Below, piece after piece: positions 9,105 through 17,580 of a stretch of 64,000 nt of DNA (position 1 is its first letter; the number at the start of each line of letters is the position of its first letter). This stretch comes from Ramlibacter sp. WS9. Its GTDB lineage: Bacteria; Pseudomonadota; Gammaproteobacteria; Burkholderiales; Burkholderiaceae_C. The translations under genes and the position numbers were made by a program. The DNA is taken from contig NZ_RKMB01000018.1 of assembly GCF_003797765.1 (NCBI RefSeq), positions 1 through 64,000 on the forward strand, in the 5' to 3' direction. A model generated the notes under the pieces. It was not told the DNA's origin and ran no database searches. It was given only the letters and a program-made list of their open reading frames with translations.

Positions 9105-9386
9105 GTGAAGGGCTACTACACGGTCAAGTTGACGGGCGGCGATGTGCCCATGGCCGAGCGCATCGCGCTGGAAACGCGCTATGTGCAAGCGCTGGAGGCC
9201 GCGCTGGGCGGGGCCGAACGGGTGAGAGACCTGTGCCTGGCAGCAGCCTGCACGCAGCCGCCCGCGCTCGGGCCGGAGCTGCGCGGCGCGTGCGAGCGCG
9301 CCCAGGCGATTGCGTGGGGCGCGCAGGGCGCGATTGAAGGCGCACGCTTTCACGTCTCCGCCTGGACAGCGGACGATCTTGCCTAG
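9105..9386 (+). CDS. Small conserved hypothetical protein
   Basis: A 93-residue soluble protein starting MKGYYTVKLTGGDVPMAERIALETRYVQALEAAL. The start is GTG at 9105 with GGAGAAG about 6 bases upstream. It is helical and Ala-rich with three Cys residues. No family is recognised. Its position directly behind a LexA-like dyad suggests possible DNA-damage control. It lies 24 bases before the next gene on the same strand. Confidence 0.55.
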   Translation: MKGYYTVKLTGGDVPMAERIALETRYVQALEAALGGAERVRDLCLAAACTQPPALGPELRGACERAQAIAWGAQGAIEGARFHVSAWTADDLA

Positions 9387-9410
9387 GCCGGCACCAATGG
9401 TTACGATGCA

Positions 9411-9932
9411 ATGATCGAGCATCTGGCCCAGAAAGGAAGCCGCCCCCGCGGAACCCGTGTGGTCTTCAAGAATCTGTTTCGCCAGCCCGCTGCCGACACG
9501 CAGATGGAATTCGGATCGTCCAAGCTCGACACGTCCGTGCGCTCCGAATATATGGAGCAAGTCCTCGCGCAGCTGAAGCGCTTCGGTATCCCCCCCGACA
9601 TGGCGATGGTGGAGATCGGCGAAGCCGGCATGTCCGAGCAGGGGCATCCCATCTTCCACGCCATGCTGCGCATCGTGGCCTGGCAGCGCAAACCCGGTGT
9701 GCGTCTGCTGCTGGGCCTGCCTTTGCTGGAGCACAACATCCGCAAGGCGCTGGAAGCCACATGGACGGCCGAAGTCAGTGATTTCGGCGGCGTGTGGCTG
9801 CAGCCTTCCGGGCTGCTCGAAGACGGCGCGGCCGCGGCCGAGATCCGCGGGATGATCCATGCGCTGGAGGCCATCGGCTCCGCGCCGCCGCCGGCGGCAG
9901 CCAAGGCGCCAGACTCGTCCGCTCGAGATTGA
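9411..9932 (+). CDS. Conserved hypothetical protein
   Basis: A 173-residue cytoplasmic protein of unrecognised family (MIEHLAQKGSRPRGTRVVFKNLFRQPAADTQMEF). It has mixed helix and strand predicted features and a Pro/Ala-rich tail (APPPAAAKAPDSSARD). It has no signal peptide, membrane segment or catalytic motif. It is likely co-transcribed with the 93-residue gene upstream. Function is unknown. Confidence 0.55.
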   Translation: MIEHLAQKGSRPRGTRVVFKNLFRQPAADTQMEFGSSKLDTSVRSEYMEQVLAQLKRFGIPPDMAMVEIGEAGMSEQGHPIFHAMLRIVAWQRKPGVRLLLGLPLLEHNIRKALEATWTAEVSDFGGVWLQPSGLLEDGAAAAEIRGMIHALEAIGSAPPPAAAKAPDSSARD

Positions 9933-10057
9933 CCGGCCGATCGGACTGGTGGCCCCACGTCGGGCAACTCTCCTACAGTGAAAGCGGGGACAAACCACTT
10001 TGTGGTGCGGGGCCGTAGCGTCCATCCTGTCTGCATTGACCGTACAGGAGACATGCC

Positions 10058-10237
10058 ATGGCAACCACTCACTCACAGCAGCAAGATTCACAGCAGCAAG
10101 ACGAAGAAGCGGGCGGCGATCAAGTCGAGGGCCAACCCCCGCCCACGCCCGATGAAGACGGGCCCCACGACGTGCCGGACGATCAGGTGATAGAAAAAAC
10201 ATTGCCCACCGGTCCGGTGGGCAATGTGGGGAGTTGA
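10058..10237 (+). CDS. Small acidic Gln-rich protein
   Basis: A 59-residue ORF, MATTHSQQQDSQQQDEEAGGDQ..., ending in VIEKTLPTGPVGNVGS. It is strongly acidic, contains a repeated SQQQD unit and is probably disordered. ACAGGAG lies 7 bases before the ATG, which argues for translation. Its last ten codons overlap the terminator hairpin of the convergent lipoprotein gene. No family is recognised. Confidence 0.5.
   Translation: MATTHSQQQDSQQQDEEAGGDQVEGQPPPTPDEDGPHDVPDDQVIEKTLPTGPVGNVGS
10194..10225 (-). terminator. Rho-independent terminator for the minus-strand lipoprotein gene
   Basis: ATTGCCCACC pairs with GGTGGGCAAT around a 5-base loop (10201-10225). Read on the minus strand it is followed by six T residues. 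It lies about 70 bases downstream of the lipoprotein gene at 10293-10520 and within the end of the acidic ORF. Confidence 0.75.
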
Positions 10238-10292
10238 GGCACTGGCCCGCTCGCGCAAGCGGCGGGCCGTTCCTTGGCGCGTTCCTTGACGC

Positions 10293-10520
10293 TTAATGCC
10301 AGCGCGGGTCGTACGGGTAGCGGTCCACAGCGTTGCTGTAGCCGTCGCCGTCGCTGTCGATCACGGCGGGGCCGGCGCCCAGAACGACCGTGTTCGGCGG
10401 CGCCACATAGGCAGTCGTCGCGGGCGCTGCCACGTACGCCACGGCCGGCGTTGCGTGATATGCGCAGCCGCTCATCAACAGGGCGGCGCCCAGGGGGGCA
10501 AGAAGGTAGGTCACTTTCAT
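10293..10520 (-). CDS. Small lipoprotein with calcium-loop-like tail
   Basis: A 75-residue predicted lipoprotein: MKVTYLLAPLGAALLMSGC ends in lipobox LMSGC. A Val/Ala/Pro-rich linker follows, and the C-terminus is DSDGDGYSNAVDRYPYDPRWH, a DxDxDG loop as in thrombospondin type 3 or EF-hand-like calcium sites. AGGAG lies 6 bases before the ATG at 10520, so the longer frame to 10598 is not used. Function unknown. Confidence 0.65.
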   Translation of the reverse strand: MKVTYLLAPLGAALLMSGCAYHATPAVAYVAAPATTAYVAPPNTVVLGAGPAVIDSDGDGYSNAVDRYPYDPRWH

Positions 10521-10704
10521 GGTTGCTCCTAGCCGCGCTTGAAACTGCGCGGATGTGAAGCCAGTGTGGCTTTTCCTGCCGGGCAGGGGCATCGGCAAGT
10601 GCCGGATAGTGGCGCAAGGCCTTACCTACAGCCCGATTCTTGCTGCGGCTCGGCAATGGCGGCGACGAACACAGGCGTTAAGCTTGCGCGGTGAGAACCC
10701 CCCG

Positions 10705-11763
10705 ATGAGCCAGATTCACCAGTTGAGAGAACGATTGCGCGCCGCCGGCGCGAAGCCCAGCCACGAGCGGCGGGTGCTGCGCCTGTGGGTGCAGGCTCTG
10801 CCGCAGGACAGCGGGCGCCGCGTGCTGGATGACTTCATGCCCCGGCAGTTGCGTGACGCACTTCCACAGATCACCGCCGAGTTCGATGGTATTGCGCGCA
10901 TCGCGTCGCAGCATCCCGGTGAGGACGGCTCGATGCGCTTGCTGGTGCAACTGGCCGACGGGCAGACCTGCGAGTCGGTCCTGTTGCCGCGCGACGGGCT
11001 GTGCATCTCGAGCCAGATCGGCTGCGCCGTGGGTTGCAAGTTCTGCATGACGGGGCGCGATGGATTGCTGCGCCAGATGGGCAGCGCCGAGATCGTCGCT
11101 CAGGTCGCGTTGGCGCGCACGTTGCGGCCGGTGAAGAAGGTGGTGTTCATGGGCATGGGTGAGCCCGCGCACAACCTCGCGAACGTCATGGACGCGATCG
11201 ACTTTCTCGGAACGGCCGGCAACATCGGGCACAAGAACCTGGTGTTCTCCACGGTGGGCGATGAGCGCGTGTTCGAAAGGTTGCCGCAGGGGCCTGTGAA
11301 GCCGGCGCTGGCGTTGTCGCTGCACAGCACGCGCGCCGACGTGCGTGCGGACCTGCTGCCGCGCGCACCGCGCATCTCGCCCGACGACCTGGTGGAAGCA
11401 GGGCACCAGTACGCGCGCGCCAGCGGCTACCCGATGCAGGTGCAGTGGACGCTGCTCGATGGTGTCAACGACACGGCGGAAGAAGTCGAAGGCCTGGTGC
11501 GGCTGCTGAAGGGCCGGTACGCGGTGCTCAACATGATCCCGTACAACAGCGTGCCGGACCTGCCGTATCGCCGCCCCGCGTGGGACAAGGCCGCCGCGCT
11601 GGCGCGCGAGCTGCACCGCAAGGGCGTGCTCACCAAACTGCGGCAGTCGGCGGGGCAAGACGTGGACGCCGGTTGCGGCCAGTTGCGCGCGCGCAGCCTG
11701 CCGACTACTTCCGTTGTCCGGGTCATTCCCGGTTCGCGCGATCCCGGGGTGCAAGCAAGATAA
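10705..11763 (+). CDS. RlmN/Cfr-family radical SAM RNA methyltransferase
   Basis: A 352-residue enzyme of the RlmN/Cfr family, which methylates adenine in RNA by a radical SAM mechanism. The cluster motif CxxxCxxC is CAVGCKFC (Cys107, 111, 114). MGMGEPAHN and LSLHSTRADVR follow family blocks, and the methyl-carrier Cys lies in DVDAGCGQLR near residue 330. It diverges from typical RlmN in its N-terminus, so it may be a paralogue of the housekeeping enzyme. The start ATG at 10705 has only a weak ribosome site. The last ~15 residues (VIPGSRDPG) read through a palindrome and may be a non-conserved extension. Confidence 0.8.
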   Translation: MSQIHQLRERLRAAGAKPSHERRVLRLWVQALPQDSGRRVLDDFMPRQLRDALPQITAEFDGIARIASQHPGEDGSMRLLVQLADGQTCESVLLPRDGLCISSQIGCAVGCKFCMTGRDGLLRQMGSAEIVAQVALARTLRPVKKVVFMGMGEPAHNLANVMDAIDFLGTAGNIGHKNLVFSTVGDERVFERLPQGPVKPALALSLHSTRADVRADLLPRAPRISPDDLVEAGHQYARASGYPMQVQWTLLDGVNDTAEEVEGLVRLLKGRYAVLNMIPYNSVPDLPYRRPAWDKAAALARELHRKGVLTKLRQSAGQDVDAGCGQLRARSLPTTSVVRVIPGSRDPGVQAR

Positions 11764-11785
11764 GGTCTCCATACAGGAGACATCG

Positions 11786-12760
11786 ATGCAACGTCGCTTC
11801 CTTCTTGCCGCTGTGGCGGTGGCCCTTGGCGCCACGGGCACGGCCCTGTACGCGCAGGACAAGTGGCCGTCCAAGCCGATCACCTACATCGTGCCCTTCG
11901 GCCCCGGCGGCACCACCGACGTGCTGGCGCGGCTGGTGACACTGAAGGCCGGCCCGGCACTCGGCACCACGTTCGTCATCGAGAACAAGCCCGGCGCCGG
12001 TGGCGGCACGGGCTCGGACATCACCGCCAAGGCCCCGCCAGACGGCTACACCATCCAGGGCGGCACCATCAGCTCGCACGCGATCAACGTCAGCCTCTAC
12101 CCGAAGCTGCCGTATGACCCGGTCAAGAATTTCCAGCCGATCACGCTGATCGGTTCCATGCCCAACGTTCTCGTGGTGCGCGCGGACAGTCCGTACAAGA
12201 CGCTCCAGGACGTGATCGCCGCGGCCAAGAGCAAGCCCGGTTCGATCAACTATGCGTCGTCCGGCAACGGAACGTCACAGCACCTGTCGGGCGTGTTCTT
12301 CGAACAATTGACCGGCGGCAAGATGGTGCACGTGCCGTACAAGAGCAGCGCCGAATCGCTGAACGCCATCCTCGGTGGGCAGGGCGCGGACGTCATCTTC
12401 GAGAACCTCGCGCCGGCGCTGCCGCACATCAAGGCGGGCAAGCTGCGCGCGCTGGGCGTCACGTCGGACAAGCGCTCTTCGACGGTGCCCGAAGTCCCCG
12501 CCATCGCCGAAACACTGCCAGGGTTCGCCATCGTCTCGTGGCAGGGCATCTTCGCGCCCGCCGGCGTGCCTCAGCCCATCGTCGATCGGCTGGCCACCGA
12601 GATGATCAAGGCCGTGAACGATCCCGAGATCAAGTCCAAGCTCGTGGCCCAGGGCATCGAGCCGTCGGGCATCACGCCCGCCGAATTCTCGGCCTTCCAG
12701 AAGGCCGAGATCGACAAGTGGGCGCGCGTGATCAAGGCCGGGAACATCAAGGTCGACTGA
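11786..12760 (+). CDS. Tripartite tricarboxylate transporter receptor (Bug/TctC family)
   Basis: A 324-residue periplasmic solute-binding protein. A signal peptide (MQRRFLLAAVAVALGATGTALYAQ) precedes WPSKPITYIVPFGPGGTTDVLARLV, the family's N-terminal signature. INYASSGNGTSQHL and VPYKSSAESLNAILGGQ are typical ligand-site segments. AGGAGACATCG precedes the ATG at 11786. Bug proteins are greatly expanded in Burkholderiales; the ligand is usually a small carboxylate but is not predictable here. No TctA/TctB membrane genes are adjacent. Confidence 0.9.
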   Translation: MQRRFLLAAVAVALGATGTALYAQDKWPSKPITYIVPFGPGGTTDVLARLVTLKAGPALGTTFVIENKPGAGGGTGSDITAKAPPDGYTIQGGTISSHAINVSLYPKLPYDPVKNFQPITLIGSMPNVLVVRADSPYKTLQDVIAAAKSKPGSINYASSGNGTSQHLSGVFFEQLTGGKMVHVPYKSSAESLNAILGGQGADVIFENLAPALPHIKAGKLRALGVTSDKRSSTVPEVPAIAETLPGFAIVSWQGIFAPAGVPQPIVDRLATEMIKAVNDPEIKSKLVAQGIEPSGITPAEFSAFQKAEIDKWARVIKAGNIKVD

Positions 12761-12788
12761 GCTTTACTGCGGTGCTGATGTTGATCGG

Positions 12789-13298
12789 TCAGGTGAACTG
12801 CGCGATCGGCCGGTTGCGCGCCAGACTCCAGCCGCTGGTGGGGCCGGCTTCGTAGCGCCAAACGATTTCAGTGAAGTTGAGCTTGAATTGCTCGGTCGGC
12901 ATGTCGTCCGGATGCGTCTGCAGCTGGATCTCGCTGACCAGCGCGTCGCGCAACGCAAAGGTCATGATGGGGACCGTCTTGTCACCGGACGTGCGCAGAA
13001 TGTAGATGTGCGTCACGTCCTTGTCCTTGCCGATCGGCTGCGCGCGCAGGCAATAGTCATACAGCTTCACCGACACCTTGTCGACGTACTTGACGCAGGT
13101 GAACTCCGTGATGACGGGTCGGCCCGACGTGCGCGCGCTGTTGCTCACATCGGTGGTGACCTGCTGCTTCATGCCCTGTTGCAGGGACACCAGTTCGATG
13201 CACAGTCCCGCATTGGGGAGGCCGGAGTGGCCCGCGTCGGCATCACTGCCGCTCGGGAACAGTGTCTGGTCACCCGGCTGAAGGAGTATGAGGTCCAT
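12789..13298 (-). CDS. Hcp-like type VI secretion tube protein
   Basis: A 169-residue protein with Hcp (DUF796) features: IELVSLQQGMKQQVTTD near the N-terminus, then GRPVITEFTCVKYVDKVSVKLYDYCL, IYILRTSGDKTVPIMTFALRDALVSEI and a terminal EIVWRYE strand. Hcp hexamers form the type VI secretion tube and carry effectors. No other T6SS genes are in the window, so this is an orphan copy. AAAGGGGA lies directly before the ATG. Its start overlaps the end of the upstream nucleotidyltransferase-like gene by 29 bases, so the two are translated from one transcript. Confidence 0.8.
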   Translation of the reverse strand: MDLILLQPGDQTLFPSGSDADAGHSGLPNAGLCIELVSLQQGMKQQVTTDVSNSARTSGRPVITEFTCVKYVDKVSVKLYDYCLRAQPIGKDKDVTHIYILRTSGDKTVPIMTFALRDALVSEIQLQTHPDDMPTEQFKLNFTEIVWRYEAGPTSGWSLARNRPIAQFT

Positions 13299-14118
13299 TC
13301 CCCTTTATAGCATCCGTCCACACCGCAACGTCTTCCGGCGTCATGGTGCTGGCCGGGGTGAGTCGGCCGTCCACATAGCCGAGGCGTTCGACGTCGTGCA
13401 GGTACTGCTCGCGCGAGAGCAGTGTGCCGGCGCACACGTGCGGGTCGTCCAGCGGCGGCTGGCGGGTTTCGGCCGCGAGCCGCGACATCAGCGTCTCCAT
13501 CACCCACGTGGGAACGCGATCGCGCTCGCCCGGATAGATAAAGCCGAACAGCGTGAGGTGGGCCAGCAGCACGCGCCAGTGCGTACCGAAGCGCTCGATC
13601 AGCGCCTGCCAGTCGAGATGTTCCGCATTGGCCTGGATCGTGTGGGCCACGTCGGCGCCGTCGTAGCGCTCGCGCTCCATGATGAACGCCTTGGACAAGA
13701 GACCGTCTTCCATGTTGGCGATCTGCACCGGCACGCCCAGCACCTCGGCCTGCCGGTTGCCGGTGAACCAGCGCTCGTCCACCGGCGTCACGCCGTTGCC
13801 CGAGTTGAAGATGAGGTCGATGAAGTCGGCGCCCGCGTAGACCTTGGCGAGCCAGTGCGGATACGTCATCTCCGCGCGCCACCCTTCGGCCTGCATCAGC
13901 GCCGCGACGCGGTCGTAGTCTTCGCGGCGGATGAACAGGTCCAGGTCTTTCGTCGCGCGGCGAATCCCGGTGAAGCATGCGTGCGCGAACGCGCCGCCTA
14001 CCAGGAATGGTACTTGCGCATCGGTCAACACCCGCAGTGCCCGCCGGAAGAATGCGGCGGTATCCGGGGCGACTTCTTCCTCGAGCGAAGGAGCGAGCGG
14101 GGCGGGGGCGGTGACCAT
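13270..14118 (-). CDS. Nucleotidyltransferase-fold protein
   Basis: A 282-residue protein with a polymerase-beta-like nucleotidyltransferase core near the N-terminus: FLVGGAFAHACFTGIRRATKDLDLFI carries the GG and the paired-Asp DLDLF motif. A later HWLAKVY...FIDLIFNSGNG segment may supply the third acidic residue. The C-terminal half is helical. Members act as sugar or protein nucleotidyltransferases or as toxin/antitoxin enzymes; the substrate is unknown. It is the first gene of a two-gene overlap with hcp, an unusual pairing. Confidence 0.7.
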   Translation of the reverse strand: MVTAPAPLAPSLEEEVAPDTAAFFRRALRVLTDAQVPFLVGGAFAHACFTGIRRATKDLDLFIRREDYDRVAALMQAEGWRAEMTYPHWLAKVYAGADFIDLIFNSGNGVTPVDERWFTGNRQAEVLGVPVQIANMEDGLLSKAFIMERERYDGADVAHTIQANAEHLDWQALIERFGTHWRVLLAHLTLFGFIYPGERDRVPTWVMETLMSRLAAETRQPPLDDPHVCAGTLLSREQYLHDVERLGYVDGRLTPASTMTPEDVAVWTDAIKGNGPHTPSAG

Positions 14119-14248
14119 GGGACTGAGGCTAACCTCGGCCGCGCCTGCTGGGCGGGTACAAGTAACCTCATGCAGCGTCGGCCTCGGCCTACAGCCGGCG
14201 GCGACGGATGGGCAGCACGGACGAGGCGTTGCGCGGCATCATGGCCGC

Positions 14249-14986
14249 ATGGGTAAATCCGCCACCTCCATTCGCTTTGCCGCCGTCGGCGACATCCACG
14301 TCAACAAGGATTCAGCCGGGACGCTGCGCAGCTTCTTCGCGCAGGCCGCCGAAGCCGCCGACGCGCTGTTGCTGTGCGGCGACCTCACCGACTACGGGAC
14401 GGCCGAAGAGGCACACATCCTGGCCGAAGAGCTAGGCGCGTGCTCGGTGCCCATCGTCGCCGTGCTGGGCAACCACGATTACGAGTCGGGCACGCCGGAG
14501 ATCGTCGTGGAGACGCTCACGCGCGCCGGTGTGCGCGTGCTCGACGGCGAGGCGTGCGAGATCGAGGGCGTGGGTATCGCGGGGGTGAAAGGATTTGCCG
14601 GCGGCTTCGGCCGTGGCTCGCTCGGCGCCTGGGGCGAACCGGCGATCAAGCTGTTCGTGAAGGAGGCGTTGAACGAGGCCATGAAGCTCGAGTCGGCGCT
14701 GGCCAAGCTGCGCATGCCTCGGCGCATCGCGATGCTGCATTACTCGCCCATCGACGGCACCGTGGAAGGCGAGCCGCTGGAGATCTATCCCTTCCTCGGC
14801 TCGAGCCGGCTGGAGGAGCCGCTGCTGCGCTACCCGGTCGATGCGATCTTTCACGGCCACGCGCATCGCGGCACGCTCGAGGCCAAGACCATCAGCGGTG
14901 TGCCCGTGTACAACGTGGCCAGGCCACTGCTGCTGCGCAGCAGGCCGGACATGCCGCCCTTCAGGGTGGTCGAACTGCCGCGCTAA
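14249..14986 (+). CDS. Metallophosphoesterase
   Basis: A 245-residue calcineurin-like phosphoesterase with the full dinuclear metal set: GDIH near residue 15, GDLTDYG near 50, GNHD near 77, and GHAH near 210. It probably hydrolyses phosphodiesters or phosphomonoesters in the cytoplasm; the substrate is unknown. ATG at 14249 was chosen because the fold begins a few residues later and there is no support for the longer frame from 13931. It is divergent from the nucleotidyltransferase-like gene. Confidence 0.8.
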   Translation: MGKSATSIRFAAVGDIHVNKDSAGTLRSFFAQAAEAADALLLCGDLTDYGTAEEAHILAEELGACSVPIVAVLGNHDYESGTPEIVVETLTRAGVRVLDGEACEIEGVGIAGVKGFAGGFGRGSLGAWGEPAIKLFVKEALNEAMKLESALAKLRMPRRIAMLHYSPIDGTVEGEPLEIYPFLGSSRLEEPLLRYPVDAIFHGHAHRGTLEAKTISGVPVYNVARPLLLRSRPDMPPFRVVELPR

Positions 14987-15003
14987 CGCGTCGCATGGCA
15001 GAG

Positions 15004-15645
15004 CTACTGCGGCTGGAAGAAGCCGATGTCTTGAACGGTCTTTACCAGGCCCTGGGCAAAGAGGGCGTAGCCGCGCTCGTTGGCATGGATGGGGTCGGCA
15101 CGCAACGCCGGGTCGCTCAGCACCGCCGCCCATCCTTTCGCGTGGACGGGCACCTTCAGCTCGTTGCCGAGCTCTTCGAACATCGCATGGTCATTGAGCG
15201 AACCGGTCACAGCCGCGACCGCGCTGAATGCCGGAATGGCCACCAGCAAAACCTGGGCACCGCCAGCCGCGGCCAATTGGCAGATGCGTCGCACGTTGTC
15301 GCGCGTCTGGTCCAACGGCATGCGCCGCAGGAAGTCGTTGCCGCCGATGCTGACCAGCACCAGGCGGGGCGAATGCTCTTGCAGCAAGCCGGCCAGCCTG
15401 GCCAGCGCGCCGGCCGAGGTGTCGCCGGAGATGCCGGCGTTGACGATCTGCCACCCGGTCAGCTTCGCGAGCACCGCCGGATAGCTCGTCTCCGGCGTCG
15501 CGCCGACGCCGAAGGTGATGGAGTCGCCCAACGCCAGCACGGTTGAACCGGCAGGCACGGCCGCCAGCTTGGGCTTGCGGCCGCACGCCGCGAGGGCTGC
15601 GGCTGAAAGCGTGGCAAGCAGCAGGCGACGGCGCGCGACGCGCAT
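15004..15645 (-). CDS. SGNH/GDSL esterase (TesA-like), lipoprotein
   Basis: A 213-residue arylesterase/TesA-type hydrolase. The N-terminus MRVARRRLLLATLSAAALAACG is a lipoprotein signal with lipobox LAAC. Block I is LALGDSITFG (nucleophile Ser), block II GISGDTSAG, block III IGGNDFL, and block V DPIHANERGY (Asp/His). It likely acts on esters or lysophospholipids in the periplasm. It starts one base after the stop of the ABC-type binding protein, so the two genes form an operon. Confidence 0.85.
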   Translation of the reverse strand: MRVARRRLLLATLSAAALAACGRKPKLAAVPAGSTVLALGDSITFGVGATPETSYPAVLAKLTGWQIVNAGISGDTSAGALARLAGLLQEHSPRLVLVSIGGNDFLRRMPLDQTRDNVRRICQLAAAGGAQVLLVAIPAFSAVAAVTGSLNDHAMFEELGNELKVPVHAKGWAAVLSDPALRADPIHANERGYALFAQGLVKTVQDIGFFQPQ

Positions 15646-15646
15646 T

Positions 15647-17437
15647 TCAGGCCTCGCGGTACCAGTTGTGCAACTGAGAGAAGTCCAGGTCCCAGCCTGT
15701 CAGCACGGGCACCAGCTTGTTCGCGGCGCCGATGACGCGCGTGCGGTTGATGAGGGGAACGGCGGCAACCTCGCGAACCACCAGGTCGTTCATCGCGATG
15801 AAGAGCGCGGCGCGCTTCACCGGGTCCAACTCCGTCTCGGACGCCTTGTACAGCTTGTCGTATTCGGCGCTGACCCAGCGGTTGAGGTTGCGGCCCTGCC
15901 ACTTGTTGGCCTTGGTCGCCACCTCCGCGGTGGTGAAGCGGTTCATGTACAGAGTGGGGTCGGGCGAGCCGGAGAGGGCGGTGAACATCTGCATGTCGCA
16001 CCAGAACTTGGTGTTGGTGTCGGGGTTGCCCACGTCGGAAGAGAAGAACACCGAAGCGCTCACCGACTTCAGCTCCACGTCGATGCCCGCCTTCTGGCAG
16101 GCTTGCTTGACCACCGCCTGCTCCTTCTGGCGGATGCCGTTGACGGAAGTCTGGAAGACGAACTTCATCTTCTTGCCGCCTTTTTCGCGGATGCCGTCGG
16201 CGCCTTTCTTCCAGCCCGCCGCATCGAGCATCGCACTGGCCTTCTCGACGTTGAACTCGTAGCGCGTATTGGTGGAGCGGTAGCGCGAAGGCGCGTTGAG
16301 GTAGTTGGGCGTGGCGAAGCCGGTGCGGCCGTAGATGAAGTCCTGGATGCCCTTGCGGTCCATCAGCAACGCCATCGCCTGGCGCACGGCCAGGTCGCTG
16401 AAGGCGAAGTGCTTGCTCTTGGCGTGGGCACGTTCGCCTTCCACCTCGTTCCACGGGTCCGTCATGTTCAGCTGCACGAACTCGATGTCGCCCGCCGCCA
16501 CGATGTAGGCCTTGCCTTTGCCGCCCGACTCCATGCGCTTGAGCACTTCGTCTTCCACCTGCAGGTTCCACGCGTAGTCGTACTCGCCCGTCTGCAGCAC
16601 CGCGCGGGCTGCGGACGTGGCGTCGCCACCGCCCTTCACTTCGATGGCGTCGAAGTGCGGACGATTGGCGATGTGATAGCTCGTGTTGATGGCACCGCGC
16701 ACCATGTCGCCCGGCTTGAAGTCCACGAACTTGTACGGGCCCGTGCCCACCGGGCTCAGGTTGCCCGGCGCCTCACGCGACTTGGCGCCGACGTATGCGC
16801 CGAAGATGTGCTTGGGGATCAGCAAGGCGCTGCACAGCGCCGTCTCCCATGACGGCGCGGGCTTGTCGAAGACGAGGCGCACGGTGTGCGAATCGACCTT
16901 CTCGGCCTTGAAGCCCGTGAACTGGCCGACCGTCGTGGCTGCGGTGGCGGGGTTGCGCGCGTAGTCCCAGTTGAAAACAGCGTCGTCCGCGGTGAACGGC
17001 TTGCCGTCGTGCCACGTCACATCGCGCTTGAGCTTCCATACCACCGTCTTACCGTCCGCCGACACGCCGCCGTTGGCGCGTGTGGGAATCTCCGCAGCCA
17101 GCACCGGCACCATGTTGCCGTCCGCGTCGAAGACGACCAGCGGCTCATAGAAGATGCGCGCCGCCTCCTGGTCTTTGTTGCCGCTGGCGAAGTGCGGGTT
17201 GAGCAAGGTGGCGCCTTGCCACCACAAAGCCCGCAGCGCGCCGCCGCCGCCGCGTTTGGTGGGTTTGTAGGCGGGCGTTGTGGTTGATTGGGCGACAGCG
17301 ATGCCGGAGTGCGTGAGGAGCTGGGCCGCCATGGGGGCGGTGAGGCCGAGGGAGACCAAGCGGGAGATAAAGGCGCGGCGGGGGAGGGTGCCGGCGCGGA
17401 CCTGGTCGATGAGGTGGCGGAGGGTGGGTTCTTGCAT
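15647..17437 (-). CDS. ABC transporter substrate-binding protein, family 5 (peptide)
   Basis: A 596-residue extracellular solute-binding protein. RRAFISRL near residues 20-27 followed by a hydrophobic stretch ending AVAQ looks like a Tat signal. The body matches DppA/OppA-type proteins (ARIFYEPLVVFDADGNMVPVLA, KLKRDVTWHDGKPFTADDAVF, LMDRKGIQDFIYG). It would bind peptides or other oligomers in the periplasm. The matching permease and ATPase genes are not adjacent. AAAGGG precedes the chosen ATG at 17437. It is transcribed with the GDSL esterase. Confidence 0.85.
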   Translation of the reverse strand: MQEPTLRHLIDQVRAGTLPRRAFISRLVSLGLTAPMAAQLLTHSGIAVAQSTTTPAYKPTKRGGGGALRALWWQGATLLNPHFASGNKDQEAARIFYEPLVVFDADGNMVPVLAAEIPTRANGGVSADGKTVVWKLKRDVTWHDGKPFTADDAVFNWDYARNPATAATTVGQFTGFKAEKVDSHTVRLVFDKPAPSWETALCSALLIPKHIFGAYVGAKSREAPGNLSPVGTGPYKFVDFKPGDMVRGAINTSYHIANRPHFDAIEVKGGGDATSAARAVLQTGEYDYAWNLQVEDEVLKRMESGGKGKAYIVAAGDIEFVQLNMTDPWNEVEGERAHAKSKHFAFSDLAVRQAMALLMDRKGIQDFIYGRTGFATPNYLNAPSRYRSTNTRYEFNVEKASAMLDAAGWKKGADGIREKGGKKMKFVFQTSVNGIRQKEQAVVKQACQKAGIDVELKSVSASVFFSSDVGNPDTNTKFWCDMQMFTALSGSPDPTLYMNRFTTAEVATKANKWQGRNLNRWVSAEYDKLYKASETELDPVKRAALFIAMNDLVVREVAAVPLINRTRVIGAANKLVPVLTGWDLDFSQLHNWYREA

Positions 17438-17580
17438 GGGGGCCCTTTCTGCGAATAGGATCATAGGGCTGGACGCATGTATTCGCTTTGCAGTTGATAC
17501 GCGGCAAATCCCAGCTGCGGGCTCTGCGCAAACTTGCTAGGCGCTCGGATTGACGAGACAACCAACGAAGGAGGGATCGG

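Noticed and set aside
11714-11763. Palindrome in the last codons of the RlmN-family gene
   Set aside because: It resembles an intergenic repeat read through by the frame, but the gene's own stop lies beyond it and no T tract follows, so it is not called as a terminator.
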